Assembly: GCA_024695935.1 (NCBI GenBank)
Contig: JAILHH010000035.1
Coordinates: 58,620-122,619 of the forward strand
DNA from: Acetatifactor sp.
Lineage (GTDB): Bacteria > Bacillota > Clostridia > Lachnospirales > Lachnospiraceae
Length of the DNA stretch: 64,000 nt
Direction of reading: 5' to 3'
The translations under genes were made by a program, and so were the position numbers. The notes below the pieces were generated by a model. The model did no database searches. It saw only the letters and a program-made list of their open reading frames with translations, and was not told the origin of the DNA. Positions 1 through 8,202 of this stretch are shown piece after piece (positions within the stretch are counted from its first letter, which is position 1; each line of letters begins with the position of its first letter).

Positions 1-240
1 ATAATCCACACTCTGCTCCTCAATGGAAGTCCCTTTTTTAGACACCCCCGTAAGCTGTTTTAAGATATTTGCGGCGGTATTTACGCTGTCTTTTTCGCCT
101 GTGATCTTCACGGAACCGTTTCTGTCCTGAATGACCACATTTAAGTTTTTCTCGATCTTTTTAATATGATAGTCGTTCATGCCAAAAATATTCTGCATAT
201 CTAAAGTCGATAGTTCAAGTTCAATCGAAAAATCTTCCAT
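1..240 (-). CDS. phoH: PhoH family protein, N-terminal part (cut by window edge)
   Basis: The first 80 codons are visible; the gene runs off the left edge. The product starts MEDFSIELE and contains a KH-like segment (NIFGMNDYHIKKIEKNLNV, then a V-x-I-x-G-x-x-D turn near residue 50) that is typical of the N-terminus of PhoH-like proteins, before the P-loop ATPase domain, which lies outside the window. The start ATG at 240 is preceded by GGAG at a good distance. It follows pyrimidine nucleoside phosphorylase by 12 bases, so the two are probably co-transcribed. PhoH-like proteins are cytoplasmic ATPases linked to RNA metabolism, often encoded next to ybeY. Identification rests on the N-terminal pattern only; the Walker motifs cannot be seen. 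Confidence 0.7.
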   Translation of the reverse strand, partial: MEDFSIELELSTLDMQNIFGMNDYHIKKIEKNLNVVIQDRNGSVKITGEKDSVNTAANILKQLTGVSKKGTSIEEQSVDY

Positions 241-252
241 AAAATCTCCAAA

Positions 253-1554
253 TCAAATAATTCCCTTTATCATTTCCGTCTTTTCGGGAGAAACGGCACT
301 GAATGTATAAGCCTTTAAAAACCTGTCTTTTACAGATTCTATATTCGACTCATCATCAGAATGTATATAACAGAGTATATCACCCTTTTTAACATAGTCT
401 CCACGTTTTTTTGTTAGATACAGGCCAACGGCCAGATCGATCACGCTGTCCTTTGTCTCTCTTCCTCCGCCAAGCATTAATGAGCAGATTCCTACTTCGT
501 CGCATTCTATGTGGGATATATATCCTTCCTCGGGACTTTCCACAGGCACAATAAACTTAGCCTTTGGAAACAGATCCGTATCATATACATATCTCTCATC
601 TCCGCCCTGAGCCTTTACAAATTCAGCAAGTTTTTTCAGAGCTGCTCCGCTTTCAAGGGCATTAGTAAGCATCTTTTTTGCACTCTCATCATCTTCACAG
701 ATTCCGCCTGCTATAAGCATCTTTGTTCCGAGAGTCATCACAAGTTCCACAAAATCAGTTGGTCCTTTACCCTTTAACGTGTCAATTGCTTCCTTTACCT
801 CAAGTATATTGCCTACTGCATTTCCAAGGGGCTGATCCATATCGGAAACGATTGCAAAGGTCTTTCTGCCTGCGCCCCGACCGATCTTTACCATCTCATT
901 TGCAAGGGCAAAAGCATCCTCCTCAGATTTCATAAAGGCACCGCTTCCGGTCTTTACATCCAGTACTATACTGTCAGCTCCGGCAGCAAGTTTTTTTGAC
1001 ATGATGGAGCTTGCGATAAGAGACATGTTATCAACTGTGGCTGTCACATCTCTAAGAGCATATAATTTCTTATCGGCAGGCGCCAGATCCGCTGTCTGGC
1101 CCATAATGGCAACACCTACATTATTGACATTTTCAAAAAACTTATCCAGTGAAAGAGATGTGGTAAAACCTGGAAAACTTTCAAGCTTATCAATGGTTCC
1201 TCCGGTATGACCAAGGCCTCTTCCGCTCATTTTGGCAACAGGTACACCGCAAGCGGCAACAAGAGGTGTAAGGGACAGGGATGTTTTATCTCCCACGCCT
1301 CCGGTGGAATGCTTATCAACCTTTACGCCCTTAATACGGGACAGATCCAGCATATCTCCACTGTGGGCCATGGCCATGGTGAGATTAAGTGTCTCTGTCT
1401 CATTCATCTTTTGAAAATAGATCGCCATCATCAAAGCGGATACCTGATAATCCGGTATCTCACCCTTGGTATAACCCTCCACAAAAAAGTCGATCTCCTC
1501 CTTTGAAAGTTCACCGCCGTTTCTTTTTTTCATGATAATGTCATACATTCTCAT
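253..1554 (-). CDS. pdp: Pyrimidine-nucleoside phosphorylase (thymidine phosphorylase family)
   Basis: Cytoplasmic enzyme that splits thymidine, uridine or deoxyuridine with phosphate into base and (deoxy)ribose-1-phosphate. The 433-residue product has the family's usual length. It shows the N-terminal alpha domain (MRMYDIIMKKRNGGELS), the phosphate-binding signature with KHSTGGVGDKTSL near residue 80, the KMSGRGLGHTGGT loop, and the SSIMSKKLAAGAD segment. I chose ATG 1554 because GGGGGT lies just upstream; a longer frame to 1611 would overlap the nth stop. The Bacillus-type fold, rather than the proteobacterial DeoA, fits the Firmicute context. The gene sits 31 bases after nth in one minus-strand run and is probably read from far upstream. 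Confidence 0.93.
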   Translation of the reverse strand: MRMYDIIMKKRNGGELSKEEIDFFVEGYTKGEIPDYQVSALMMAIYFQKMNETETLNLTMAMAHSGDMLDLSRIKGVKVDKHSTGGVGDKTSLSLTPLVAACGVPVAKMSGRGLGHTGGTIDKLESFPGFTTSLSLDKFFENVNNVGVAIMGQTADLAPADKKLYALRDVTATVDNMSLIASSIMSKKLAAGADSIVLDVKTGSGAFMKSEEDAFALANEMVKIGRGAGRKTFAIVSDMDQPLGNAVGNILEVKEAIDTLKGKGPTDFVELVMTLGTKMLIAGGICEDDESAKKMLTNALESGAALKKLAEFVKAQGGDERYVYDTDLFPKAKFIVPVESPEEGYISHIECDEVGICSLMLGGGRETKDSVIDLAVGLYLTKKRGDYVKKGDILCYIHSDDESNIESVKDRFLKAYTFSAVSPEKTEMIKGII

Positions 1555-1585
1555 AACGCTACCCCCGTAACAAAATTTAAATGGC

Positions 1586-2218
1586 TCAGATATACTTTTT
1601 ACATATTTCATTTAATACACAGATTTCACATTTAGGTGCACTTCTCGCACTGCACACAGCCCTTCCGTGATCCACAAATCTGTGGCAAAGATCGTTTCCT
1701 TCTTCGGGAGGAACTATCTTTCTTAGAGCTTTTTCAACCTTGTATGGATCTTTTTCGTTTTTTACAAGGCCAAGCCTGTTGGAGAGTCTGATGCAATGTG
1801 TATCGGTGACAATTGCCGGTTTTCCGAAAATATCCCCGAGAATCAGGTTGGCACTTTTTCGTCCGACACCGGGCAGAGTTAAAAGTTCCTCCATGGTATC
1901 CGGAACCCTGTAATCAAATTTATCTCTTAGCATGGTCATAAATGCTTTTATATCCTTTGCCTTAGAATTACCCAGGCCGCAGGGTCTTACGATCTTTTCG
2001 ATGTCTTCTACATTACCGTCCGCAAGGGCATCCACTGTCGGAAAGACTTTATACAGGTCATTAACAACCACATTTACTCGTGCATCAGTACACTGTGCAG
2101 CAAGACGAAGACTGACCAACAGCTTCCAGGAGTCATTGTAATCCAGGGAGCATACCGGCTTAGGATACTCTTTTTTTAATCTATCTATAATCTCAAGTAT
2201 ATAATCTTTTTTATTCAT
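1586..2218 (-). CDS. nth: Endonuclease III (DNA glycosylase/AP lyase)
   Basis: Base-excision repair enzyme that removes oxidised pyrimidines and nicks abasic sites. The 210-residue product has the helix-hairpin-helix LPGVGRKSANLIL near residue 110-125 with the catalytic lysine, and the TDTHCIRLSNRLG segment that carries the catalytic aspartate. The C-terminal [4Fe-4S] loop is C-x7-C-x2-C-x5-C (AVCSARSAPKCEIC); the commonest spacing in the family is C-x6-C-x2-C-x5-C, so the first loop is one residue longer here. The ribosome binding site before ATG 2218 is weak. The neighbours rlmH and pdp suggest a housekeeping operon. Confidence 0.95.
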   Translation of the reverse strand: MNKKDYILEIIDRLKKEYPKPVCSLDYNDSWKLLVSLRLAAQCTDARVNVVVNDLYKVFPTVDALADGNVEDIEKIVRPCGLGNSKAKDIKAFMTMLRDKFDYRVPDTMEELLTLPGVGRKSANLILGDIFGKPAIVTDTHCIRLSNRLGLVKNEKDPYKVEKALRKIVPPEEGNDLCHRFVDHGRAVCSARSAPKCEICVLNEICKKYI

Positions 2219-2252
2219 TTTCTATTATATATAGTTCGAAATAAATTGAAAT

Positions 2253-2735
2253 TTATTTGTGATAAGGTTCATTATTAATGATTCTGAAACTTCTGTAGAT
2301 CTGTTCACTGAGTATCACCCGCATAAGCTGGTGGGGAAATGTCATTTTTGAGAAACTCAAATGCCGGTCGCTTCTTTTTGTCACTTCTTCGGATAATCCC
2401 AGGGAACCTCCGATCACGAAAGCGATGGAGCTTTTACCCATTGTAGTGAGTCTGTCTATCTCTGAAGCCAGTTCAGTGCTGGACAGTTCATCTCCCAATA
2501 TCTCAAGTGTACAGACATAAGCATTGTCCGGAATTTTCGATAAGATTTTTTTTCCTTCCTTGGCCTTTATTATCTCTTCCTCAGAAGGTAATGCTCTGTC
2601 AGGAGTGGGTTCATCAGCAACCTCCACCACCTGAAATTTACAATATTTACCGAGGCGCTTTGAATATTCATCCAAAGCGTCCCGATAAAACTTTTCTTTA
2701 ATTTTTCCTACGCAGACAATTGTGATCTTAACCAT
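2253..2735 (-). CDS. rlmH: 23S rRNA pseudouridine-1915 N3-methyltransferase
   Basis: SPOUT-class methyltransferase that uses S-adenosylmethionine to methylate pseudouridine 1915 in helix 69 of 23S rRNA. The 160-residue length is standard. It begins MVKITIVCVGKIKEKF and carries the knotted SAM site AFVIGGSLGLSEEV near residue 105-118, followed by the family ending SFSKMTFPHQLMRVIL and a C-terminal EPYHK tail. GGATG precedes the ATG. It lies between a zinc-ribbon membrane protein and nth. Confidence 0.97.
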   Translation of the reverse strand: MVKITIVCVGKIKEKFYRDALDEYSKRLGKYCKFQVVEVADEPTPDRALPSEEEIIKAKEGKKILSKIPDNAYVCTLEILGDELSSTELASEIDRLTTMGKSSIAFVIGGSLGLSEEVTKRSDRHLSFSKMTFPHQLMRVILSEQIYRSFRIINNEPYHK

Positions 2736-2766
2736 TATTCATCCTGCATTATTGTCAGTAATCAAA

Positions 2767-3573
2767 TCAATCGGAAAATACCTTTTCATAGATGGTCTCG
2801 TCGATAAGACTGTCCAAAAAACCCTGATCCAGATTAACGAACTTCTCATTTATGGCACTTTTTATAAGCGCACTTCTTGAAAAGAATTTCTCCTCGGGAT
2901 TTAAATTGTCTGTCATATCGATCTTTGCATCAATATCCTCGGCCTTCAGGTTTTCTTCCACAAAGTCAAGGATACTGCTCCTTAGATCGGAATCTGTCTT
3001 TGCAGCTCCCATAAGCTTCTTTGCGTTTATAAATGAAATGATACCCGATACGATCATAAAGATCATAAATGCGATCATCACAATATAAAACAGCACTGAA
3101 TCACCGAGGCTTAAATTAATTACTCCCGTCATGCACAGAATAAAGAAAATAAGTCCCACCGTTCCCACAAACAAAAGGGTCCATCCGGAAGATCTGTTGT
3201 CAGCAGCCTTTTCTCTGTTGTCTATATAAGGCGAAACAGGCTCCACATCGGTTTCGTCGATCTCACCCTCATCCTCGGCTCTTTCGATCTCCTGTCTTAT
3301 AAATACGGAAACAAGCTTCATACTCTGTTCCCTGTCATTTTGGGATACGGAAAGTTCGTACACGTCATCCTTTTCATTGTGACTCACTTTACCGGACATG
3401 ATGTTGTTGTACTCAAGATAATCCTTTAACAGGTTCATCTGTTCCTCATCTCCAAAATAGATGGGCACTAAAACTTCCTCAGTCAGTTCACCTTCTAAAA
3501 GTGTTTCTCCGCAGTCAGGGCAAACATCGATACCTTCACGATATTCATTTCTGCACTTGGGACAATATTTCAT
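2767..3573 (-). CDS. Zinc-ribbon double-spanning membrane protein, function unknown
   Basis: This 268-residue product begins with a zinc ribbon (MKYCPKCRNEY...CPDCGETLL: CxxC-x13-CxxC). A segment that resembles the putative signal-transducing DUF2007-like fold (VLVPIYFGDEEQMNLLKDYLEYNNI) follows near residues 35-90. Two strongly hydrophobic helices lie at about 135-157 and 163-188, and a charged C-terminal tail of about 75 residues ends the protein. ATG 3573 was chosen because AAAGGCAG stands at the right distance; the frame is open to 3600 without a ribosome site. It follows nfnB by 40 bases. No enzymatic motif is seen; a membrane regulatory or scaffold role is only a guess. Confidence 0.75.
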   Translation of the reverse strand: MKYCPKCRNEYREGIDVCPDCGETLLEGELTEEVLVPIYFGDEEQMNLLKDYLEYNNIMSGKVSHNEKDDVYELSVSQNDREQSMKLVSVFIRQEIERAEDEGEIDETDVEPVSPYIDNREKAADNRSSGWTLLFVGTVGLIFFILCMTGVINLSLGDSVLFYIVMIAFMIFMIVSGIISFINAKKLMGAAKTDSDLRSSILDFVEENLKAEDIDAKIDMTDNLNPEEKFFSRSALIKSAINEKFVNLDQGFLDSLIDETIYEKVFSD

Positions 3574-3613
3574 AAATATCTGCCTTTCATATATCTGCAA
3601 AAAATTAATCAGT

Positions 3614-5005
3614 TTATTTGTTTCTTAAATACTCATCAATACCCTTTGCAGCAGCTTTTCCTGCTCCCATTGCAAGGATAACGGTTGCCGCACCTGTAAC
3701 TGCATCACCGCCTGCAAATACACCGGGCTTTGAAGTCTGACCGTTTTCCTCATCGGCTACGATACATTTTCTCTGATTGATATCAAGTCCGTCTGTGGTA
3801 GATGAGATAAGGGGATTGGGGCTTGTTCCGAGAGCCATGATAACTGTATCTACATCAATGACAAACTCAGATCCCGCAACCTCAACAGGACGTCTTCTGC
3901 CTGATTCATCGGGCTCACCAAGTTCCATCTTTATACATTTGATTCCATTTACCCAGCCGTTCTCATCGGCAAGGATCTCGATGGGATTGGTAAGGAGGTT
4001 AAAGATGATACCCTCCTCTTTTGCATGATGAACTTCTTCGACTCTGGCAGGAAGCTCCTCTTCGCTTCTTCTGTAGACAACATGCACCTCGGCACCAAGT
4101 CTTAAAGCTGTTCTGGCTGCATCCATGGCAACGTTACCGCCACCTACAACAGCAACCTTTTTACCTCTCATGATAGGTGTATTTGAATCCTCGTCAAAGG
4201 CCTTCATGAGGTTGCTTCTTGTCAGATACTCGTTAGCGGAAAATACTCCGTTGGAGTTTTCTCCGGGAATACCCATAAACTTGGGAAGACCGGCACCGGA
4301 ACCGATAAATACGGCTTCAAAGCCTTCCTCTTCCATAAGTTCATCTATGGTAACACTCTTTCCGATGATGACATTTGTCTCGATCTTTACGCCGAGAGAC
4401 TTAACATTCTCGATCTCTTTAGCGACAACAGCAGTCTTGGGAAGACGAAACTCCGGAATACCGTATACAAGTACTCCGCCTGCCTCATGAAGAGCTTCAA
4501 AAATCGTAACGTCGTATCCAAGCTTAGCCAGGTCTCCGGCACAGGTAAGACCTGCAGGGCCGGAACCGATAACAGCAACCTTCTGTCCCTTCTTTTCCTT
4601 TGCTCCTTCGGGCTTAATGCCATGCTCTCTTGCATAGTCCGCAACGAATCTCTCCAGCTTACCGATGGAGATGGGCTCACCCTTTATACCTCTGATACAT
4701 TTACCTTCACACTGGCTCTCCTGAGGACATACACGTCCGCATACTGCGGGAAGAGCACTTGACTCGGAAATGATCTTGTAAGCTTCTTCGATATTTCCGT
4801 TCTTAACCTGCTCCACGAATCCGGGGATATTAATATTTACGGGACAACCCTGAATACAGTGAGCGTTTTTACAATTTATACATCTTGAAGCCTCGCGCTG
4901 TGCTTCCTCTAAAGTATATCCGAGACAAACCTCTTTGAAGTTTGTGGCACGTTCTGCGGCATCCTGCTCTTTCACAGGTACCTTTTTTAATACATCTACT
5001 TCCAT
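3614..5005 (-). CDS. nfnB: NADH-dependent reduced ferredoxin:NADP+ oxidoreductase large subunit (NfnB/GltA-like)
   Basis: Flavoprotein of the glutamate synthase small-subunit family, 463 residues. It has two N-terminal [4Fe-4S] motifs (SRCINCKNAHCIQGCPV near 38 and CGRVCPQESQCEGKCIRG near 85), an FAD Rossmann motif VAVIGSGPAGLTCAG near 142, and an NADP site VAVVGGGNVAMDAARTALRL near 275 followed by VVYRRSEEELPAR. No glutamate synthase large subunit is adjacent. The gene directly upstream encodes the matching ferredoxin-reductase-like subunit, so I read the pair as electron-bifurcating NfnAB, which couples reduced ferredoxin, NADH and NADP+. ATG 5005 has a perfect GGAGGT; the frame to 5047 would overlap nfnA. 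Confidence 0.88.
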   Translation of the reverse strand: MEVDVLKKVPVKEQDAAERATNFKEVCLGYTLEEAQREASRCINCKNAHCIQGCPVNINIPGFVEQVKNGNIEEAYKIISESSALPAVCGRVCPQESQCEGKCIRGIKGEPISIGKLERFVADYAREHGIKPEGAKEKKGQKVAVIGSGPAGLTCAGDLAKLGYDVTIFEALHEAGGVLVYGIPEFRLPKTAVVAKEIENVKSLGVKIETNVIIGKSVTIDELMEEEGFEAVFIGSGAGLPKFMGIPGENSNGVFSANEYLTRSNLMKAFDEDSNTPIMRGKKVAVVGGGNVAMDAARTALRLGAEVHVVYRRSEEELPARVEEVHHAKEEGIIFNLLTNPIEILADENGWVNGIKCIKMELGEPDESGRRRPVEVAGSEFVIDVDTVIMALGTSPNPLISSTTDGLDINQRKCIVADEENGQTSKPGVFAGGDAVTGAATVILAMGAGKAAAKGIDEYLRNK

Positions 5006-5028
5006 ATTGACCTCCGATTTGATTGAAA

Positions 5029-5907
5029 TTAGTTGCAATTTCCGCAACCGCCGTGGTGAGTATCACCCTCTTCATATTTGAGGAGAGCTCTGCCCTCTGC
5101 GGTCTTGTAAAGTGTCTGACGTCTCATCGCTTCATCAAAGTTTACTTCATGACCGTCAAACTCGGGACCGTCAACACAGGCAAATTTGATCTTTCCGCCT
5201 ACGGAAACACGACATGCTCCACACATTCCGGTTCCGTCCACCATAATGGGATTTAATGAAACAACAGTGGGGATCTCCAGCTTCTTTGTGAGAAGACATA
5301 CGAATTTCATCATGATCATGGGTCCGATGGCTATACAAACATCATATTTGTTTCCTTCATTAACCAGATCTTCTATAACCTTTGTAACCATACCGCTTCT
5401 GCCGTATGAACCGTCATCTGTGGTAATATAGAGATTACCAGCAACAGCCTTCATCTCATCTTCTAAAATAAGGAGATCCTTGGTCTTGCTTCCTACGATA
5501 ACATCAGCGTCAACACCGATGGAATGAAGCCACTTAACCTGAGGATAAACAGGTGCAGTACCGACACCGCCTGCCACAAACAGGATCTTCTTTTTCTTTA
5601 AATCCTCTACAGACTCATTGCAAAGTTCCGAAGGCTGACCAAGGGGACCTACAAAATCCTTGAATCCTTCACCTTCTTTAAGCTCTGCCATGATCTTTGT
5701 GCCTGCTCCAACTGTCTGGAAAACAATAGTAATGGTTCCTTTAAAGGCATCATTGTCACAGATAGTAAGAGGGATCCTCTCGCCCTCATCATCTGTTCTC
5801 ACGATGACAAACTGACCCGGTTTACAGGACTTTGCTACTCTGGGTGCTTCGACTTCCATAAGATAAATATTTGAAGTCAAAAGCTGTTTTTTGATAATCT
5901 TATACAT
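5029..5907 (-). CDS. nfnA: NADH-dependent reduced ferredoxin:NADP+ oxidoreductase small subunit (NfnA)
   Basis: A 292-residue ferredoxin-NADP reductase-type subunit. It has the flavin-binding barrel (CKPGQFVIVRTDDEGERIPLT near 28-50), an NAD-binding domain with FVAGGVGTAPVYPQ near 110, and a C-terminal [2Fe-2S] loop with DGTGMCGACRVSVGG and FACVDGPEFDGH near 222-250. It ends CGNCN. In the known Nfn complex this subunit binds NADH and the bifurcating partner flavin lies in NfnB. GAGAGGTGAA precedes the ATG. Homologues annotated as sulfide dehydrogenase beta or dihydroorotate dehydrogenase electron-transfer subunit share the fold, but the 23-base gap to nfnB makes NfnA the best reading. Confidence 0.88.
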   Translation of the reverse strand: MYKIIKKQLLTSNIYLMEVEAPRVAKSCKPGQFVIVRTDDEGERIPLTICDNDAFKGTITIVFQTVGAGTKIMAELKEGEGFKDFVGPLGQPSELCNESVEDLKKKKILFVAGGVGTAPVYPQVKWLHSIGVDADVIVGSKTKDLLILEDEMKAVAGNLYITTDDGSYGRSGMVTKVIEDLVNEGNKYDVCIAIGPMIMMKFVCLLTKKLEIPTVVSLNPIMVDGTGMCGACRVSVGGKIKFACVDGPEFDGHEVNFDEAMRRQTLYKTAEGRALLKYEEGDTHHGGCGNCN

Positions 5908-5939
5908 ATTTCACCTCTCTAAAGCTTATATTAAACAAC

Positions 5940-7328
5940 CTAATCATCCACTGAATAGTTGTTAACACCTTCGATAATAAGGGATCTTACTCCCCCTCCG
6001 TGGCATTCCGCACCGTAGTAATGACCTGTATTTGCGGATACACCGTTCTCATTATATATTTCTCTGAATACATAGAAATCTCCCACATTTTCTATTGTCT
6101 GAGCGTTTACAAAGGAAAATGTATATGAAGAAGTGTGGGAATCATCTATATATCCGTTTTCATCCACTGTCCTGCCTATCAAAACAGCGTATGCTTTCAC
6201 ATCTTCAAGGGCCTTCGAAAGACCGTAACTGTCATCGATCACAAGATTGTAATTAAATGTTAATGTATTACTCTCTTTATCATTTCCAAGCCTCTTAAAC
6301 TTAAAAATACTGTTTCCCAAAGGCATGGGAATGGGATCTGTAAATACATTGGATCCGAAATCCGGCTCGCTTCCGTCCGTTGTATAATATACATTTTCGA
6401 AATCTCCCTCAATGGAGATAAGCGTGGGAACGTGATAATCACCGGAACCGCAGTCAACCTCAGGGTCAGGAAGAAATTCCACATCAACCCTGTAATTTTT
6501 AACCACCACACCGGATTTTAATCCGTATCTGTTGATACATACGGCGGATACACATATATCTCCCTCCTCCAAAAGTATCGGAGTGGTGTAAAGTAAGGAG
6601 TTCTCATCAGGAACTGATCCGTCTAAAGTATAATAAATGTCAGCTTTATCATTTTTTGATGATAATTTAAGGGGGATAACCGTATTATATTCCCCTTCCG
6701 AGAGATCAAACTCCGGGTCAGATACAGACACATCGGCATACATCTTTAGGATTTTATCATTTTTGCAAGCAGATAACAATTCGCTAACTGTATAAAAATC
6801 ATCTCTAAATGCATAAATTTCCAACAATTTGCTAAAAGCATACTCATATTCCCTGGATTCAGGCTCTGAACTTTGAATAGCTTTTCTGAGATAATATTCA
6901 TATTGGGGCTTGTTATTAACATTCTGATACAGCTCTGAGATCTTCAGATAAACATCTGCATCGGAATAATCAACATCGCTGTCCAAAAATGAAAGATAAA
7001 TGGAAACAGCCTTTTCAAAGTCTCCCCTGTCAGCTGCTCTCTCTGCTCTGTATACTTTCAGTTCAACGGAACGGTTTATATAAATGATACCTGCCGTCAG
7101 TACAAAAAACAGGATAAATACAAAAGCAGAGGTGTAGTACAATATGAACTTTTTATTGTTATCCTTTCTCTTTGCGGGTTTAAAGAGACTCATGACGGAT
7201 TCCATGCTCTCTCTGATCTCCTGATCCACCTCAGGTTCAAAATCCGGAACTATATGAATATCTTCTCCGCATTTTTCACAATAAAGAGACCCTTCGGGAA
7301 TTTCCGCACCACAAACCGGGCAAAACAT
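5940..7328 (-). CDS. Zinc-ribbon membrane protein with two chitobiase-C-terminal-like modules
   Basis: This 462-residue protein opens with a zinc ribbon (MFCPVCGAEIPEGSLYCEKCG), then has a charged stretch and a single transmembrane helix at about 62-84. A TPR-like helical region at about 95-190 follows (AERAADRGDFEKAVSIYL). Next come two modules of the CHB_HEX_C type, each with a Y-Y-T-x-D-G-S-x-P core: IYYTLDGSVPDENS near 235 and VYYTTDGSEPDFGS near 320. The last 100 residues resemble no family I recognise. The predicted topology puts the ribbon in the cytoplasm and the modules outside. It stands between folD and nfnA, with a CGGAGGTG ribosome site. A function is not evident. Confidence 0.75.
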   Translation of the reverse strand: MFCPVCGAEIPEGSLYCEKCGEDIHIVPDFEPEVDQEIRESMESVMSLFKPAKRKDNNKKFILYYTSAFVFILFFVLTAGIIYINRSVELKVYRAERAADRGDFEKAVSIYLSFLDSDVDYSDADVYLKISELYQNVNNKPQYEYYLRKAIQSSEPESREYEYAFSKLLEIYAFRDDFYTVSELLSACKNDKILKMYADVSVSDPEFDLSEGEYNTVIPLKLSSKNDKADIYYTLDGSVPDENSLLYTTPILLEEGDICVSAVCINRYGLKSGVVVKNYRVDVEFLPDPEVDCGSGDYHVPTLISIEGDFENVYYTTDGSEPDFGSNVFTDPIPMPLGNSIFKFKRLGNDKESNTLTFNYNLVIDDSYGLSKALEDVKAYAVLIGRTVDENGYIDDSHTSSYTFSFVNAQTIENVGDFYVFREIYNENGVSANTGHYYGAECHGGGVRSLIIEGVNNYSVDD

Positions 7329-7347
7329 ATTGCACCTCCGGATTTAA

Positions 7348-8193
7348 CTATTTATTAAGTTCAACAGAGTGAATACAATTGTTCATAAGCATTGCAATGG
7401 TCATGGGGCCAACACCGCCGGGAACAGGAGTAATAGCGCTGCACTTAGGTGCAACAGACTCATAATCCACATCTCCACAGAGTTTTTTGTCCTCATTTCT
7501 GTGAATACCCACATCGATCACAACTGCACCGTCTTTTACATATTCAGCGGTGATAAACTTTGGCTTTCCGATGGCCACCACCAGAATATCAGCTCTCTTT
7601 GTAACTTCCTTAAGGTCGCGAGTCTTTGAATGCGCCACGGTAACAGTACCGTTTTCACGTAACAGAAGTAAACTCATGGGTTTTCCCACAATATTGCTTC
7701 TGCCTACTACTACGCACTCTTTTCCTGCTATTTCAACACCGCTTCTCTTTAAAAGTTCAATGATACCTGCGGGAGTACAGGAAACAAAACCTTCCTTGCC
7801 TATACATAAGGCTCCCACATTCATGGGATGAAAACCATCCACGTCCTTTAGAGGTGATATGGCATTTAAAACCTTTTCCTCATCAATTGCCCCCGGCAGA
7901 GGAAGCTGCACCAATATTCCGTTAACGGAAGGGTCGTTGTTTAATTTATCAATAAGTTTAAGCAGTTCTTCCTCGGAAGTTTCCTCTGGAAGTTCGTAAG
8001 AAAGGGATTTGATCCCGATATATTCACAGGCTTTCTTTTTATTACCTACATAAACCTGGCTTGCAGGGTCGTTTCCCACCAAGATTACTGCTAAAGAGAT
8101 CTCTTTTCCATTAGCCTTGTATGCAGCAACCTTTTCTTTTAATTCATCCTTGATCTCCTGAGAGATCTTTTTTCCGTCAATAATCTGTGTCAT
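7348..8193 (-). CDS. folD: Methylenetetrahydrofolate dehydrogenase / methenyl-THF cyclohydrolase
   Basis: Bifunctional one-carbon enzyme, 281 residues, that interconverts methylene-, methenyl- and formyl-THF with NADP. Visible signatures are VGNDPASQVYVGNKKKACEYIG near 39-60 (with the catalytic YxxxK), the DVDGFHPMNVG segment near 119, CTPAGIIELLKRSG near 138, the nucleotide site VVVGRSNIVGKPMS near 160, and the ending PVPGGVGPMTIAMLM. AGAGGTGGAGC precedes the ATG. It follows fhs by 9 bases, which matches the shared pathway from formate to methylene-THF. Confidence 0.97.
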   Translation of the reverse strand: MTQIIDGKKISQEIKDELKEKVAAYKANGKEISLAVILVGNDPASQVYVGNKKKACEYIGIKSLSYELPEETSEEELLKLIDKLNNDPSVNGILVQLPLPGAIDEEKVLNAISPLKDVDGFHPMNVGALCIGKEGFVSCTPAGIIELLKRSGVEIAGKECVVVGRSNIVGKPMSLLLLRENGTVTVAHSKTRDLKEVTKRADILVVAIGKPKFITAEYVKDGAVVIDVGIHRNEDKKLCGDVDYESVAPKCSAITPVPGGVGPMTIAMLMNNCIHSVELNK

Positions 8194-8202
8194 GCTCCAC
8201 CT

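Noticed and set aside
1555..1611. Extended N-terminus of pyrimidine nucleoside phosphorylase
   Set aside because: It overlaps the nth stop and lacks a ribosome site, whereas ATG 1554 has GGGGGT and matches the family start.
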